From Cytobacillus sp. NJ13 (GTDB taxonomy: Bacteria > Bacillota > Bacilli > Bacillales > Cytobacillaceae), in assembly GCA_030348385.1 (NCBI GenBank), contig JAUCFP010000006.1, positions 620,001-684,000 of the forward strand: a stretch of DNA of 64,000 nucleotides, given 5' to 3'. Positions 44,848 to 53,025 of this stretch are shown one piece after another. The stretch's first letter is position 1. Every line of letters starts with the position of its first letter. The translations under genes and the position numbers were made by a program. Below the pieces are notes generated by a model. That model searched no databases. It was not told the origin of the DNA and saw only the letters and a program-made list of their open reading frames with translations.

Positions 44848-45885
44848 ATGAAGGTTTTAATATTGGGAGGTACTCGTTTTTTAGGAAAAGCGCTGGCAGA
44901 AGAAGGCTTGAAAAGAGGTCACGATATCACATTATTCAATCGCGGAAATAATAAGGAAGCGTTTTCCGAAGTGGAACAGCTCGTAGGTGATAGAGATGGT
45001 GATGTGTCCCAGCTCAAAAACCGAAAATGGGATGCCGTAATGGATACATGCGGATTCGCGCCGAACCAAATTAACAAAATCGCAGCAGTTCTTGGAGATA
45101 GCATCGAACATTATACGTATATTTCTAGCATCTCTGTATATAAAGACTGGATTCCGCTCAATCTCACGGAAGACTATCATTTACAGTCCATGCCGCAGGA
45201 TCGATTGAAAGACGTTGAGGAAGGCAGAATTTCTCCTTACGAGTATTACGGCGCGTTGAAGGTCTTATGCGAAGCGGAAGCAGAAAAACATTGGCCGGGG
45301 CGAGTGCTGCATATCAGGGCAGGTCAGCTGGTTGGACCGTTTGACTATACAGATCGGCTCCCATACTGGGTTCAGCGTGTCTCGGAAGGCGGAAATATAG
45401 TGGTGCCGGGACGTCCGGATCGTCCAATTCAATTGATCGACGTGAAGGATATAGCAGCATGGGGCTTTAATATGGCGGAAAATAGCAAAGCTGGAACGTA
45501 CAATCTTACAGGCCCCGATTATGAATTGACGATGGAGGAGCTTTTGAATACATGTAAGTCAGTTACAAACAGCAATGCTAAATTTGTCTGGACCGATGAA
45601 CAATTTGTATTGGATCATCAAATAAAGCCATGGACTGAAATGCCGTTATGGATTCCTGAACATTTCCCGTTAGATGGAGAAGATAAACCGTGGCACATGT
45701 GCATCAGCGTAAAAAAGGCCATAGAAAACGGACTTTCATTCAGGCCGCTTGAAGATACAATTCATGATGTATATCAATGGGAGAAGGGGAGACAGGATTC
45801 CGGACGAAAAGCAGGGATATCTCGTGAAAAAGAGCAAGAGCTGCTGGACGCCTGGTTTCAAAAAGATAAAAAGGATACTTTGTGA
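44848..45885 (+). CDS. NAD(P)-dependent epimerase/reductase (atypical SDR)
   Basis: 345 residues. The Rossmann start MKVLILGGTRFLGKALAEEGLKRGHDITLFNRG binds NAD(P). The catalytic Tyr-x3-Lys is YYGALK. The C-terminal half carries the IQLIDVKDIAAWGF segment and a His/Trp-rich substrate part. The ATG follows GGGGGAAAAG. It stands alone between two terminators. Sequence type is close to proteins annotated as NAD-dependent epimerases in Bacillus; substrate unknown. Confidence 0.8.
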   Translation: MKVLILGGTRFLGKALAEEGLKRGHDITLFNRGNNKEAFSEVEQLVGDRDGDVSQLKNRKWDAVMDTCGFAPNQINKIAAVLGDSIEHYTYISSISVYKDWIPLNLTEDYHLQSMPQDRLKDVEEGRISPYEYYGALKVLCEAEAEKHWPGRVLHIRAGQLVGPFDYTDRLPYWVQRVSEGGNIVVPGRPDRPIQLIDVKDIAAWGFNMAENSKAGTYNLTGPDYELTMEELLNTCKSVTNSNAKFVWTDEQFVLDHQIKPWTEMPLWIPEHFPLDGEDKPWHMCISVKKAIENGLSFRPLEDTIHDVYQWEKGRQDSGRKAGISREKEQELLDAWFQKDKKDTL

Positions 45886-45949
45886 TGGGGTATTATCCCA
45901 ACGTCCATATTAGGCTGTACTTACCTTACTAAAAATAGTGCTAATAAAA

Positions 45950-45985
45950 AATGACAGGTACGAATTACACTGTCATTTTTTTTTA
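45950..45985 (+). terminator. Terminator after the epimerase gene
   Basis: AATGACAG and CTGTCATT stem followed by TTTTTTTTT. Confidence 0.88.
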
Positions 45986-46123
45986 CACTTACCAATCTAT
46001 TTGTAAACTATCAGTTACCGTCCTTCTGCCTTTTGACTACTCAGAAACTTAATAATCCTTTACAAAAGGGTACCTATTTCTTAATGACAAAGTGCTATAA
46101 ACATATTATTGGAGGTGGAAGTG

Positions 46124-46699
46124 ATGGAGAAAAAAGTTTTAGTGGAAAATAATCCTATTATAGCTGCTGTACGTGATGTCTCATTAATTGAGAAGGCTGT
46201 TCTTTCACCTGTGGAGACGATCTTTCTGATGACAGGTGATATTTTTTCAATTAAGCATTGCGTTGAAGAAAGCAGGAAATATCATAAGTCGATTTATCTG
46301 CATGTTGATCTCATTAAAGGAATAGCGAATGATCGGGAAGGAATAAAATACTTGTCTCAAAAAGTAAAGCCAGATGGTATTGTTTCGACAAAAAATCAAT
46401 TGATTCAGGCAGCTAAAAAAGAGGGATTATTAGCGATTCAGCATTTATTTATGCTAGATACACAAGCATATGAAAATGGAATTCGAAACGTATCTAATGT
46501 ACAGCCTGATGCAATTGAGATTATGCCCGGATTAATGCCAAGAGTCATACGGGAGTTTTACGAAAAGATAGATTGTCCAATTATTACAGCTGGATTAATT
46601 AAACATCCGAATGAAATAAAAGAGGTGTTAGAGGCTGGAGCACACGGTGTAGCGATCGGTGAACCTGAATTATGGAATACAGACTATAAATCTATTTGA
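46124..46699 (+). CDS. glpP: Glycerol-3-phosphate-responsive antiterminator GlpP
   Basis: 191 residues from ATG 46124 behind GGAGGTGGAAG. Typical GlpP segments: NPIIAAVRD, ETIFLMTGDIFSI, IYLHVDLIKGIANDREGI, PDAIEIMPGLMPRVI and PIITAGLIKHPNEI. In B. subtilis GlpP with glycerol-3-phosphate binds leader RNA of glpFK and glpD and prevents termination. No glpF, glpK or glpD gene follows here. Instead a leader-like segment with a terminator (46886-46956) and a secreted phosphoesterase gene come next, so that may be its target (inference). Confidence 0.9.
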   Translation: MEKKVLVENNPIIAAVRDVSLIEKAVLSPVETIFLMTGDIFSIKHCVEESRKYHKSIYLHVDLIKGIANDREGIKYLSQKVKPDGIVSTKNQLIQAAKKEGLLAIQHLFMLDTQAYENGIRNVSNVQPDAIEIMPGLMPRVIREFYEKIDCPIITAGLIKHPNEIKEVLEAGAHGVAIGEPELWNTDYKSI

Positions 46700-46770
46700 A
46701 ATATGGAAATTAGCAGGATTAATGAACTTGATTATTGTAATAAAATTTAATAATAAATTTACTTACTGCC

Positions 46771-46956
46771 AATACTGTCTAAATAAAAAAGTTTTACTAT
46801 GAAAGTGTAGATTATGAATCACTAACATAGCAGAAAATTTAAAATCGAATATTATTAACTGCCGAGGGTGGAGTTAATGGAGAAAACCCAGGTATAGTTA
46901 CTAGTCTTATTAAACATGAACATGTTTTTTAAGTCTGGCTATACGTGGGTTTTTTT
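46771..46956 (+). promoter_or_regulatory. Attenuator-like leader after glpP, candidate GlpP target
   Basis: A 121-bp block (46771-46891) recurs at 49884-50005. It runs into a terminator: ACCCAGGTATAG (46886) pairs with CTATACGTGGGT (46939-46950) with one mismatch, followed by TTTTTT. A possible promoter (TTGATT, 17 bp, TAATAA) lies at about 46729. Overlap of the conserved block with the left terminator arm is what an antiterminator site would look like. No direct match to known GlpP sites was made. Confidence 0.5.
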
Positions 46957-47290
46957 GTTGGTTTCTTTAGTCAATTTAGGATGAGGTAACAAATTGAATA
47001 TACCAATCAAAAGTAGAGATTGAAGATCTTAATGAGCTTACTTGTAAATCTTACTGCGCTGTCTCTGTCAATTGATCTCCACGAAAGTGGTTTCAATATA
47101 AAAACCTATATTTTGAAATGGGGGATTAGTTATTAGAGTATTTAGAAAAATCCAGTTATGCGAGTAGCATCAGGTTTATCACTTTCTGTACGCAACCTCG
47201 TTAAATGACGAATGTTTCGCCATTGGCATTGACTAGGTAAGAGGACCTCGAGATTCTTATCCCAAAAATTAAAAAGGATGGATGTAAAAG
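46957..47290. other. Intergenic region before the phosphoesterase gene, nothing recognised
   Basis: 334 bp between the leader terminator and ATG 47291. I see no convincing gene or strong hairpin. AAGGATGG at 47273-47280 serves as ribosome binding site. Confidence 0.5.
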
Positions 47291-49534
47291 ATGAAAGCAA
47301 CTAAATTCGTTTTTGTTTTGATGATGATTTTCAGTTTAGTAGTGGTTCCTTCTTTCCAAGGATCCAACCAAGCAGAGGCAAGCTCATCTGCTTTTAAAAT
47401 TGCTGTCCTTCCTGATACCCAAAACTTAGCAAGTAACCATCCGGAAATCTTTCGCGCCCAAACGCAGTGGATTGCCGACAACTCGGAGGAACAGAATATC
47501 AAGTTTGTCGTTCACGAGGGAGACATCACTAACAATAACAATATACCCCAGTGGGAGGTTGCTTATGATGCGATGCGAACTTTAGATGGGGTTGTTCCTT
47601 ATACGGTTTTACCTGGAAACCATGATATGGGTACAGGCGGTTCGGCAAATACACGAGATACCACTTTATTTAATACCTATTTTCCGGTAAGTGATTTTTC
47701 CGGAACTGGGACTTTTGGGGGTGTTTATCCAGCTGAACCAGATAAGTATGATAACAATTATCATACCTTCAACGCTGGAGGAGCGGACTGGTTAGTACTT
47801 TCGCTGGAATTTGGACCAAGAGATCCTGTATTGGATTGGGCGAACGAGGTTGTTTCTTCTCATCCCAATCACCGTGTCATAGTAGTAACGCATAGCTATA
47901 TGTTTTCTGATGAGACACGTCAAAATACAGGACATTCCTGGAATGCCCATAATTATGGTGTAGCTTCAGAGCCAGGTGGAGTTAATGACGGGGAAGAAAT
48001 GTGGCAGAAATTCGTTAAGCTGCATCCAAATATCTCAATGGTACTTAATGGACACGTGTTGAATGATGGTCAAGGTCGTCGTGTATCTGTAGGAGATTAT
48101 GGAAATAAAGTCTACCAAATGCTATCTAACTACCAGATGCAAGCAAATGGAGGAAATGGTTTTATTCGTCTTCTGGAAATCGATCCGGAAGCAGGGACGA
48201 TAAAAGCAACCAGTTACTCCCCTTATCTAGATGAATACAAAACAGACTGGCAAAATGAATTCCAATTTACAAACGCTGAGCTTGGTACACCTGATTCAGA
48301 TGTTAAAAAAACTAGGTATCTCTTCAATGATGATTTTAGCGAGGATAAGAAACGTGATGATGACGGGCATATGAAAGACTGGACGATCGTGGATGAGGGA
48401 ACGATTGACGCACCATCCAAATGGTCAGTTGTGAATGGGGAAGTTGTACAATCTTCCAACATCTATGGTCCGAATGTTTCTGCTGTTGACAATCGTAAGG
48501 GGACCTTTGCATATTACGACAAGAGCGGTGCCTTCAATTGGGAGGATTACACCTTTTCCTCAATATTACGCGCCACCGATAATGACGGAATTGGTCTGAT
48601 GTTCCGCTATCAGGATCCAGATAACTACTATAAACTAGAATTGGACAACCAGCGTAAATTCTCCAAGCTCTTCAAAGTCGTTGATGGAGTGGAAACAACC
48701 CTGGCTCATGTGGCTGAACCAGCGTATATCCCAGGCACCAAATTTGAACTAGAAATCAAAGTGGTTGGGAATCAGATCCAGGCATACCGAGATGGAATCG
48801 ATATATTTGGAGGGCCTATTATCGATGATTCCCATTCAAAAGGTACGGTAGCTTTATATTCATGGGGAAATCAGAGTAACTACTATGATGATGTGCTGGT
48901 TAAAGATGTTACACAATCTAGGGAACTCTTGAAGGATGATTTTAGCAGGGGCAAGAACCGTGATGATGCCGGTCCTATGGAAGACTGGACAGTCGTGGAT
49001 GAGGGAACGATTGACGCACCATCTAAATGGTCGGTTGTGAGAGGAGAAGTTGTACAATCTTCCAACATCTATGCTCCGGATGTTCCTGCTGTTGACAATC
49101 GTAAGGGTACCTTTGCTTATTACGACAAGCACAGTGCCTTCAATTGGAAGGATTACTCATTTTCCACTACATTACGCTCTACCGATAATGACGGAATTGG
49201 TCTGATGTTCCGCTATCAGGATCCAGATAATTACTATAAACTAGAATTGGACAAGGAGCGTCAATTCTCCAAGCTCTTCAAAGTCGTCGACGGAGTGGAA
49301 ACAACACTGGCCCATGTGGATAAACCAGGATATATCCAAGGCGCCAATTTTGAACTAGAAATCAAGGTGGTTGGGAATCAGATCCAGGCATACCAGGACG
49401 GAATCGATATATTTGGAGAGCCTATTATAGATGATTCCCATTCAAAAGGTACGGTAGCTTTATATGCTTGGGAAAATCCGAATAGCTACTTCGATGATGT
49501 GATGGTTAAAAATGAAAAAAAGAATGAAAAGTAA
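47291..49534 (+). CDS. Secreted calcineurin-like phosphoesterase with duplicated C-terminal domain
   Basis: 747 residues. A signal peptide ends near AEA-SSS (about residue 31). The metallophosphoesterase domain (about 35-320) has all metal motifs: LPDTQN, HEGDITN, LPGNHDMG, VTHSYMF and NGHVLND. Two beta-sandwich domains of 202 residues follow (about 345-546 and 547-747), resembling the LamG/DUF1080 type; the DNA repeats at 606-bp period with high identity, so the duplication is recent. It probably acts on an extracellular phosphodiester or phosphomonoester, perhaps on wall polymers via the beta-sandwich domains. glpP upstream hints at glycerol-phosphate substrates (inference). Confidence 0.85.
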   Translation: MKATKFVFVLMMIFSLVVVPSFQGSNQAEASSSAFKIAVLPDTQNLASNHPEIFRAQTQWIADNSEEQNIKFVVHEGDITNNNNIPQWEVAYDAMRTLDGVVPYTVLPGNHDMGTGGSANTRDTTLFNTYFPVSDFSGTGTFGGVYPAEPDKYDNNYHTFNAGGADWLVLSLEFGPRDPVLDWANEVVSSHPNHRVIVVTHSYMFSDETRQNTGHSWNAHNYGVASEPGGVNDGEEMWQKFVKLHPNISMVLNGHVLNDGQGRRVSVGDYGNKVYQMLSNYQMQANGGNGFIRLLEIDPEAGTIKATSYSPYLDEYKTDWQNEFQFTNAELGTPDSDVKKTRYLFNDDFSEDKKRDDDGHMKDWTIVDEGTIDAPSKWSVVNGEVVQSSNIYGPNVSAVDNRKGTFAYYDKSGAFNWEDYTFSSILRATDNDGIGLMFRYQDPDNYYKLELDNQRKFSKLFKVVDGVETTLAHVAEPAYIPGTKFELEIKVVGNQIQAYRDGIDIFGGPIIDDSHSKGTVALYSWGNQSNYYDDVLVKDVTQSRELLKDDFSRGKNRDDAGPMEDWTVVDEGTIDAPSKWSVVRGEVVQSSNIYAPDVPAVDNRKGTFAYYDKHSAFNWKDYSFSTTLRSTDNDGIGLMFRYQDPDNYYKLELDKERQFSKLFKVVDGVETTLAHVDKPGYIQGANFELEIKVVGNQIQAYQDGIDIFGEPIIDDSHSKGTVALYAWENPNSYFDDVMVKNEKKNEK
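48331..49534 (+). repeat. 606-bp tandem duplication inside the phosphoesterase gene
   Basis: TGATTTTAGC at 48331 recurs at 48937 and the sequence stays closely similar to the end of the gene. Frame is preserved (202 codons). Most differences are scattered single bases. Confidence 0.9.
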
Positions 49535-49595
49535 TGCATGGAATTAGTAGAATCCAACTATCATAGCCATGATTGAGTTTGAGAATAGTCTTTAC

Positions 49596-49643
49596 ACCTC
49601 GAAGAGCGGATATTTTAAAATACTCCGTTATTCGGGGTTTTTT
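49596..49643 (+). terminator. Terminator after the phosphoesterase gene
   Basis: ACCTCGAA pairs with TTCGGGGT and an inner CGGATATTT/AAATACTCCG stem extends it, followed by TTTTTTG. Confidence 0.8.
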
Positions 49644-49810
49644 GTTTAAATTATAAAGCTAAGGGGAGACCTATTATCTTGATATTTAATGGGGGTACGG
49701 CAACCAAAAGCGAAACATGGGACTAAATGCAAAAAAATCCAATTACACGGAGTTGTTCAGTGATAATAAAATTATTTACTCCCAACTGCGTAAAGCTGCA
49801 TGCTTCTATT

Positions 49811-50005
49811 CTGAATTATGGTATTTAAACTCTAAATCTAGTTGAAATGTGAAAAATTTTTAACAATAAAATTCCTTAATAACAATACTGATTTAATAAA
49901 AAAGTTTTACTATGACAATGTAGATGATGAATCACTTATAAAGTCAATAATTTAAAATTACATATTATATAACTGCCAAGGGTGGAGTTAATGGAGAAAA
50001 CCCAG
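49811..50005 (+). repeat. Second, degraded copy of glpP 3' end and leader
   Basis: CTGAATTATGG at 49811 matches the last codons of glpP (46665), and similarity continues through ACTCTAAATCTAGTTGA versus ACTATAAATCTATTTGA. From 49884 to 50005 the leader block matches 46771-46891 at roughly 80% by eye, ending in the identical GGAGTTAATGGAGAAAACCC. The terminator arm found after the first copy is missing here. This marks a duplication bracketing the phosphoesterase gene. Confidence 0.75.
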
Positions 50006-50119
50006 TTTCTTCAACAGCTTTATTTGGACATCCAAACATTAGCTGCTATAACCCAAAACGGTGACACCGGATTAGTTGAGATAGAATCGGTTGCTGCTTT
50101 ACCCAAAAACGCCAAATAA
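49991..50119 (+). CDS. Possible 42-residue small protein after the second leader copy
   Basis: ATG 49991 follows GGGTGGAG at only 3-4 nt. The product reads MEKTQFLQQLYLDIQTLAA and ends in ALPKNAK, with plausible helix content. In the first copy the same start gives only a six-codon frame. A terminator follows at 50138. No family recognised; it may be a chance frame. Confidence 0.35.
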   Translation: MEKTQFLQQLYLDIQTLAAITQNGDTGLVEIESVAALPKNAK

Positions 50120-50137
50120 GCCGCATAACTAAAGAAA

Positions 50138-50176
50138 TGGACCCTCCTGCAAAAGCAGTCGGGTCCATTTTTCTTT
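50138..50176. terminator. Terminator at the end of the ABC-F gene
   Basis: TGGACCC...GGGTCCA with inner CTGC/GCAG stem; T-rich on both sides, stronger on the plus strand. Confidence 0.75.
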
Positions 50177-51642
50177 TAGCTCTTCTTTAGAACCAGCACA
50201 TGATCTTCTATGGCATACACACAATCAGCCACTCGTTCCACAAATACTTTATCATGGGATACCAGCAGGATGGTTCCTTCATATGCTTTAATAAATGTCT
50301 CCAGAGCTTCAATACAGAAAATATCCAGGAAATTTGTCGGCTCATCTAAAATCAGTACATTATATCTGCCCAGGAAAAGCTGGCACAGCACTAGACGGAT
50401 AGCTTCACCGCCGCTCAAACTGCGCACATCCTTTTTCAGGTCATTTCCTGTAAAACTCATGGAGTGAAGAACAGAACGAATTTTACTATCATCATAATCG
50501 CTTTTTTCTTTCATATATTCCAGCACGGTTTTGCTTTTATCGAATTGATAATCCATCTGTTCATAGGCGCCTATAACCGCTTTCGGAGAGATGGTTATGC
50601 CCTCGCCGCGATTCAGGATGTGGTTGAGCAGAGTTGTTTTTCCTGATCCGTTTTTTCCTGTAATGGCAATGGTATCGCCAAGGGGGAATTGGAAGCCTGC
50701 TTCTTTCAGAAGTGTTCTTTCTCCGCCTTTTAAAGTTACCCGATCGCCCATAATCGGAAATTTATTGTGCATTTCCAGTGCCGGCTGCTGATGAAAACGA
50801 ACTGTCATTTCTTCCTTTGGCGCATCCACATTCTCCAGCATCTGTACCCGCTGTTCAATTGCTTTGGCAGCGCGCTGGACAGCTTTTTGGCTTGTATCCT
50901 TGGATTTTGTCATAAACATTTTATTGGCTTTGGCCTTTGTTTCCTTTTTGGAGATATGTCCATTGGCCTGTGTAATTTTATCAGCCTTTTTCATTTTTTC
51001 CTCAGCCGCTTTTAATAGGCGGGACTTCTCTTTCACATATTTTTCATGCTGCTCGAGCTGCTGTTTTCTCTGCAGGTCTTTTTGTTCGGTGTAATCAGAA
51101 TAGTTACCCGTATATTCTGTCACAGATCCATCTTCAATTTCCCAAATTTTCGTGACGAGCTTGTCAAGCACATACCGGTCATGGCTTACCAGCACAAGGG
51201 CTCCATAATAATAGGTCAGCTCTTCAATAAAGAATTGTGTGCCTTCTTTATCAAGGTGGGTGGTTGGCTCATCAATTAATAAGCCTTCGTAATAGCTTGA
51301 GAATAGTTGCGCCAATTTCCTCCTGGTTCTTTCCCCGCCGCTTAAATTTTCTATTTCGGTTTGAGGAATCGATAATTGACCAGCCAGTTTATAATCTATT
51401 TCACTCGCTTCTGGCGCTGACAGCTGATCAAAATAGGCAAAATCAGCAAATCTTTTAACCAGTCCTTTTTCAGACTTTAACTGTCCAGCCATCAGCTTCA
51501 GAAGGGTGCTTTTACCAGCCCCGTTTTTTCCGACAATGCCAATCCGGTCAAACTGATGCACGGCCAACCGGGGAATATTTAATACTAATCTATCTAAATA
51601 GGACACTTCAATAGTTTCTAATTCAAAAAGTACATTTTCCAT
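50176..51642 (-). CDS. ABC-F ribosomal protection protein (Msr-like antibiotic resistance)
   Basis: 488 residues with two ATPase domains and no membrane segment. Domain 1: GKNGAGKST, LSGGERTRRK, LLIDEPTTHLD. Domain 2: GKNGSGKTT, LSGGEAIRLVL, LILDEPTNFLD. The charged helical linker (about 185-290) is the part that reaches the ribosomal exit tunnel in antibiotic-resistance ABC-F proteins. Length matches Msr/Mel-type members. It starts 2 nt after the stop of a 23S rRNA methyltransferase gene and shares its attenuator leader. Resistance to macrolide, lincosamide or streptogramin drugs is inferred from type and from the leader. Confidence 0.85.
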   Translation of the reverse strand: MENVLFELETIEVSYLDRLVLNIPRLAVHQFDRIGIVGKNGAGKSTLLKLMAGQLKSEKGLVKRFADFAYFDQLSAPEASEIDYKLAGQLSIPQTEIENLSGGERTRRKLAQLFSSYYEGLLIDEPTTHLDKEGTQFFIEELTYYYGALVLVSHDRYVLDKLVTKIWEIEDGSVTEYTGNYSDYTEQKDLQRKQQLEQHEKYVKEKSRLLKAAEEKMKKADKITQANGHISKKETKAKANKMFMTKSKDTSQKAVQRAAKAIEQRVQMLENVDAPKEEMTVRFHQQPALEMHNKFPIMGDRVTLKGGERTLLKEAGFQFPLGDTIAITGKNGSGKTTLLNHILNRGEGITISPKAVIGAYEQMDYQFDKSKTVLEYMKEKSDYDDSKIRSVLHSMSFTGNDLKKDVRSLSGGEAIRLVLCQLFLGRYNVLILDEPTNFLDIFCIEALETFIKAYEGTILLVSHDKVFVERVADCVYAIEDHVLVLKKS

Positions 51643-51644
51643 TC

Positions 51645-52517
51645 TTATAACCTCATTTCTTTTTGGTTTAATCCGATTAAAATATCTGCGTCGATGGTTA
51701 TTTTGCTGCTCTTGGTGATAAATGCATCCAAAGCTGTCTCACTTGAATCCCAGGCAAGTGGAGACATCTGCACTAAATGTGTCCGTTCACTTTTATTCAG
51801 CTCTCTTGCATCCGACACAGTGATTTTGTCAGTGAGTGTAAAATGCTTTTTAAAAAGTGAAATGGTTTCATCATTCTTGTAAAGACTATTCTCTTTGCTT
51901 CCATGAATGGCATCCCGCAGCTCTTTCAAATGGGCAGCTCGCGGAACCACCTTAATGATGAGCCCATCTGGAACTAACATCCTTTTAAACTCCCTGTAAT
52001 TAGAAGGAGAAAAGATATTTAAAATCATATTCATAGAGTGATCAGCTAGAGGAGATTTTGCCAGATCCCCGACAAGCCAAATCGGATGTTTATAACTTTT
52101 TGCAGCCTGAGCAATACCGGCTTTGGATAAATCCAGGCCAATTCCTGTCAATGTTTCATTTCTGGATTTGCCCAATATCTTTTCCAGATGTGATCCTTCA
52201 CCGCATCCTGCATCAAGGATTAAGGCAGGGGTGTCAGAATCGGCGGAATAGGTGTCAATTACGGCTGATATTTTCTCATGAAGCAGTTTAAAAAGTTCAC
52301 TCTCCATAATGATTTTCTTCCTGGCTTCAAATAAGGCTTTATTGTACCGGCTCTTCGGTGAATGGCTGAGCGTGTTCACATAGCCATGGTGTGAAATATC
52401 AAAGGTATGCCTGCTCGGGCAAATCAGGCTTTTCGATTGAACAACCTGAAGTGAGCCTTGACAGAGCGGGCATCTAAGTGCATTTCTGAAATTTTTATAT
52501 TTTGCATGAATCTCCAT
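51645..52517 (-). CDS. 23S rRNA (guanine-N1) methyltransferase, RlmA/TlrB type
   Basis: ATG 52517 lies about 7 nt after AAAGGAAG; the frame continues upstream but through the leader terminators. 290 residues. The N-terminal zinc finger (RCPLC ... ICPSRHTFD) binds the rRNA hairpin in this family, and ILDAGCGEG, GIGLDLSKAGIAQA and LNIFSPSNYREFKRML complete the SAM fold. Gram-positive RlmA(II)/TlrB enzymes methylate G748 in helix 35, next to the macrolide site. First gene of a two-gene operon with the ABC-F gene. Confidence 0.87.
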   Translation of the reverse strand: MEIHAKYKNFRNALRCPLCQGSLQVVQSKSLICPSRHTFDISHHGYVNTLSHSPKSRYNKALFEARKKIIMESELFKLLHEKISAVIDTYSADSDTPALILDAGCGEGSHLEKILGKSRNETLTGIGLDLSKAGIAQAAKSYKHPIWLVGDLAKSPLADHSMNMILNIFSPSNYREFKRMLVPDGLIIKVVPRAAHLKELRDAIHGSKENSLYKNDETISLFKKHFTLTDKITVSDARELNKSERTHLVQMSPLAWDSSETALDAFITKSSKITIDADILIGLNQKEMRL

Positions 52518-52535
52518 TTTTCTTCTTCCTTTCAA

Positions 52536-52565
52536 TAAAAAAATCACAGGCATCTGCCTGTGATT
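52536..52565 (-). terminator. Leader terminator 3, just before the methyltransferase start
   Basis: AATCACAGGCA and TGCCTGTGATT, 11-bp arms, followed on the minus strand by TTTTTTATTG. The binding site of the methyltransferase lies directly after it. Confidence 0.9.
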
Positions 52566-52670
52566 CAGAGTAAAGGGAAGAGGACCCATCCTAATTCGGT
52601 TAGGGGCTGATCAGGAGCCGTCAGAAAATAAACCTTCCTTTTGTTTGTCATCGGAAAGGTGAATAGACAT

Positions 52671-52702
52671 AAAAAAAGAAAGGCAGAAAAATCCGCCTTT
52701 CC
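52671..52702 (-). terminator. Leader terminator 2
   Basis: On the minus strand GAAAGGC...GCCTTTC is followed by seven or eight T residues. Confidence 0.85.
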
Positions 52703-52786
52703 ATCCATATCAAAATTGCCATAGATTATTGGCAAAATAAGAAATAACACCAATATGGGCTATTTCAATATGAATTGAAGATTATT

Positions 52787-52832
52787 AAAAAAGGACAGAC
52801 TAATCCCGTTTACTCTGTTAACACAAACAGAG
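52787..52832 (-). terminator. Leader terminator 1 with competing antiterminator stem
   Basis: On the minus strand ACAGA pairs with TCTGT (complement of 52818-52814 and 52799-52795), followed by CC and TTTTTT. AACAGAG can instead pair with the upstream CTCTGTT (52832-52826), and TTTGAAC at the end of the leader peptide pairs with GTTCAAA. These exclusive pairings suit ribosome-stalling control. Confidence 0.65.
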
Positions 52833-52849
52833 CCTTTGAACGTATTAAA

Positions 52850-52894
52850 TTACTGGTTCAAAGTTGGGAATCGAAGTCTCATTGCGTGTGTCAT
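52850..52894 (-). CDS. ErmD-like macrolide-arrest leader peptide, 14 residues
   Basis: ATG 52894 follows GGAGG at 11 nt. The peptide reads MTHAMRLRFPTLNQ and ends in TAA. As I recall it, the ErmD leader is MTHSMRLRFPTLNQ, so only residue 4 differs, and M-R-L-R is the segment at which macrolide-bound ribosomes stall. Downstream the leader RNA contains competing stems and three terminators before the methyltransferase gene. Stalling on this peptide would favour the antiterminated fold and switch on the rRNA methyltransferase and ABC-F genes. It is far too short for normal gene callers. Confidence 0.88.
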   Translation of the reverse strand: MTHAMRLRFPTLNQ

Positions 52895-52933
52895 TTTTTA
52901 ATAATCCTCCTAAAATAAGTAGATACAGTGGTT

Positions 52934-52962
52934 ATTATAAATTCATCTATTAAAAAAGTCAA
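52934..52962 (-). promoter_or_regulatory. Sigma-A promoter of the attenuated resistance operon
   Basis: On the minus strand TTGACT (complement of 52957-52962), exactly 17 bp, TATAAT (complement of 52934-52939). Near-consensus, placing the transcript start about 25-30 nt before the leader peptide's ribosome binding site. Confidence 0.85.
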
Positions 52963-53025
52963 AGGTTCCTCCGAATTTTAAAGCGAAGGAAGGGGAAAAT
53001 TAGTCTTTGAAACGGAGGAAATCCA

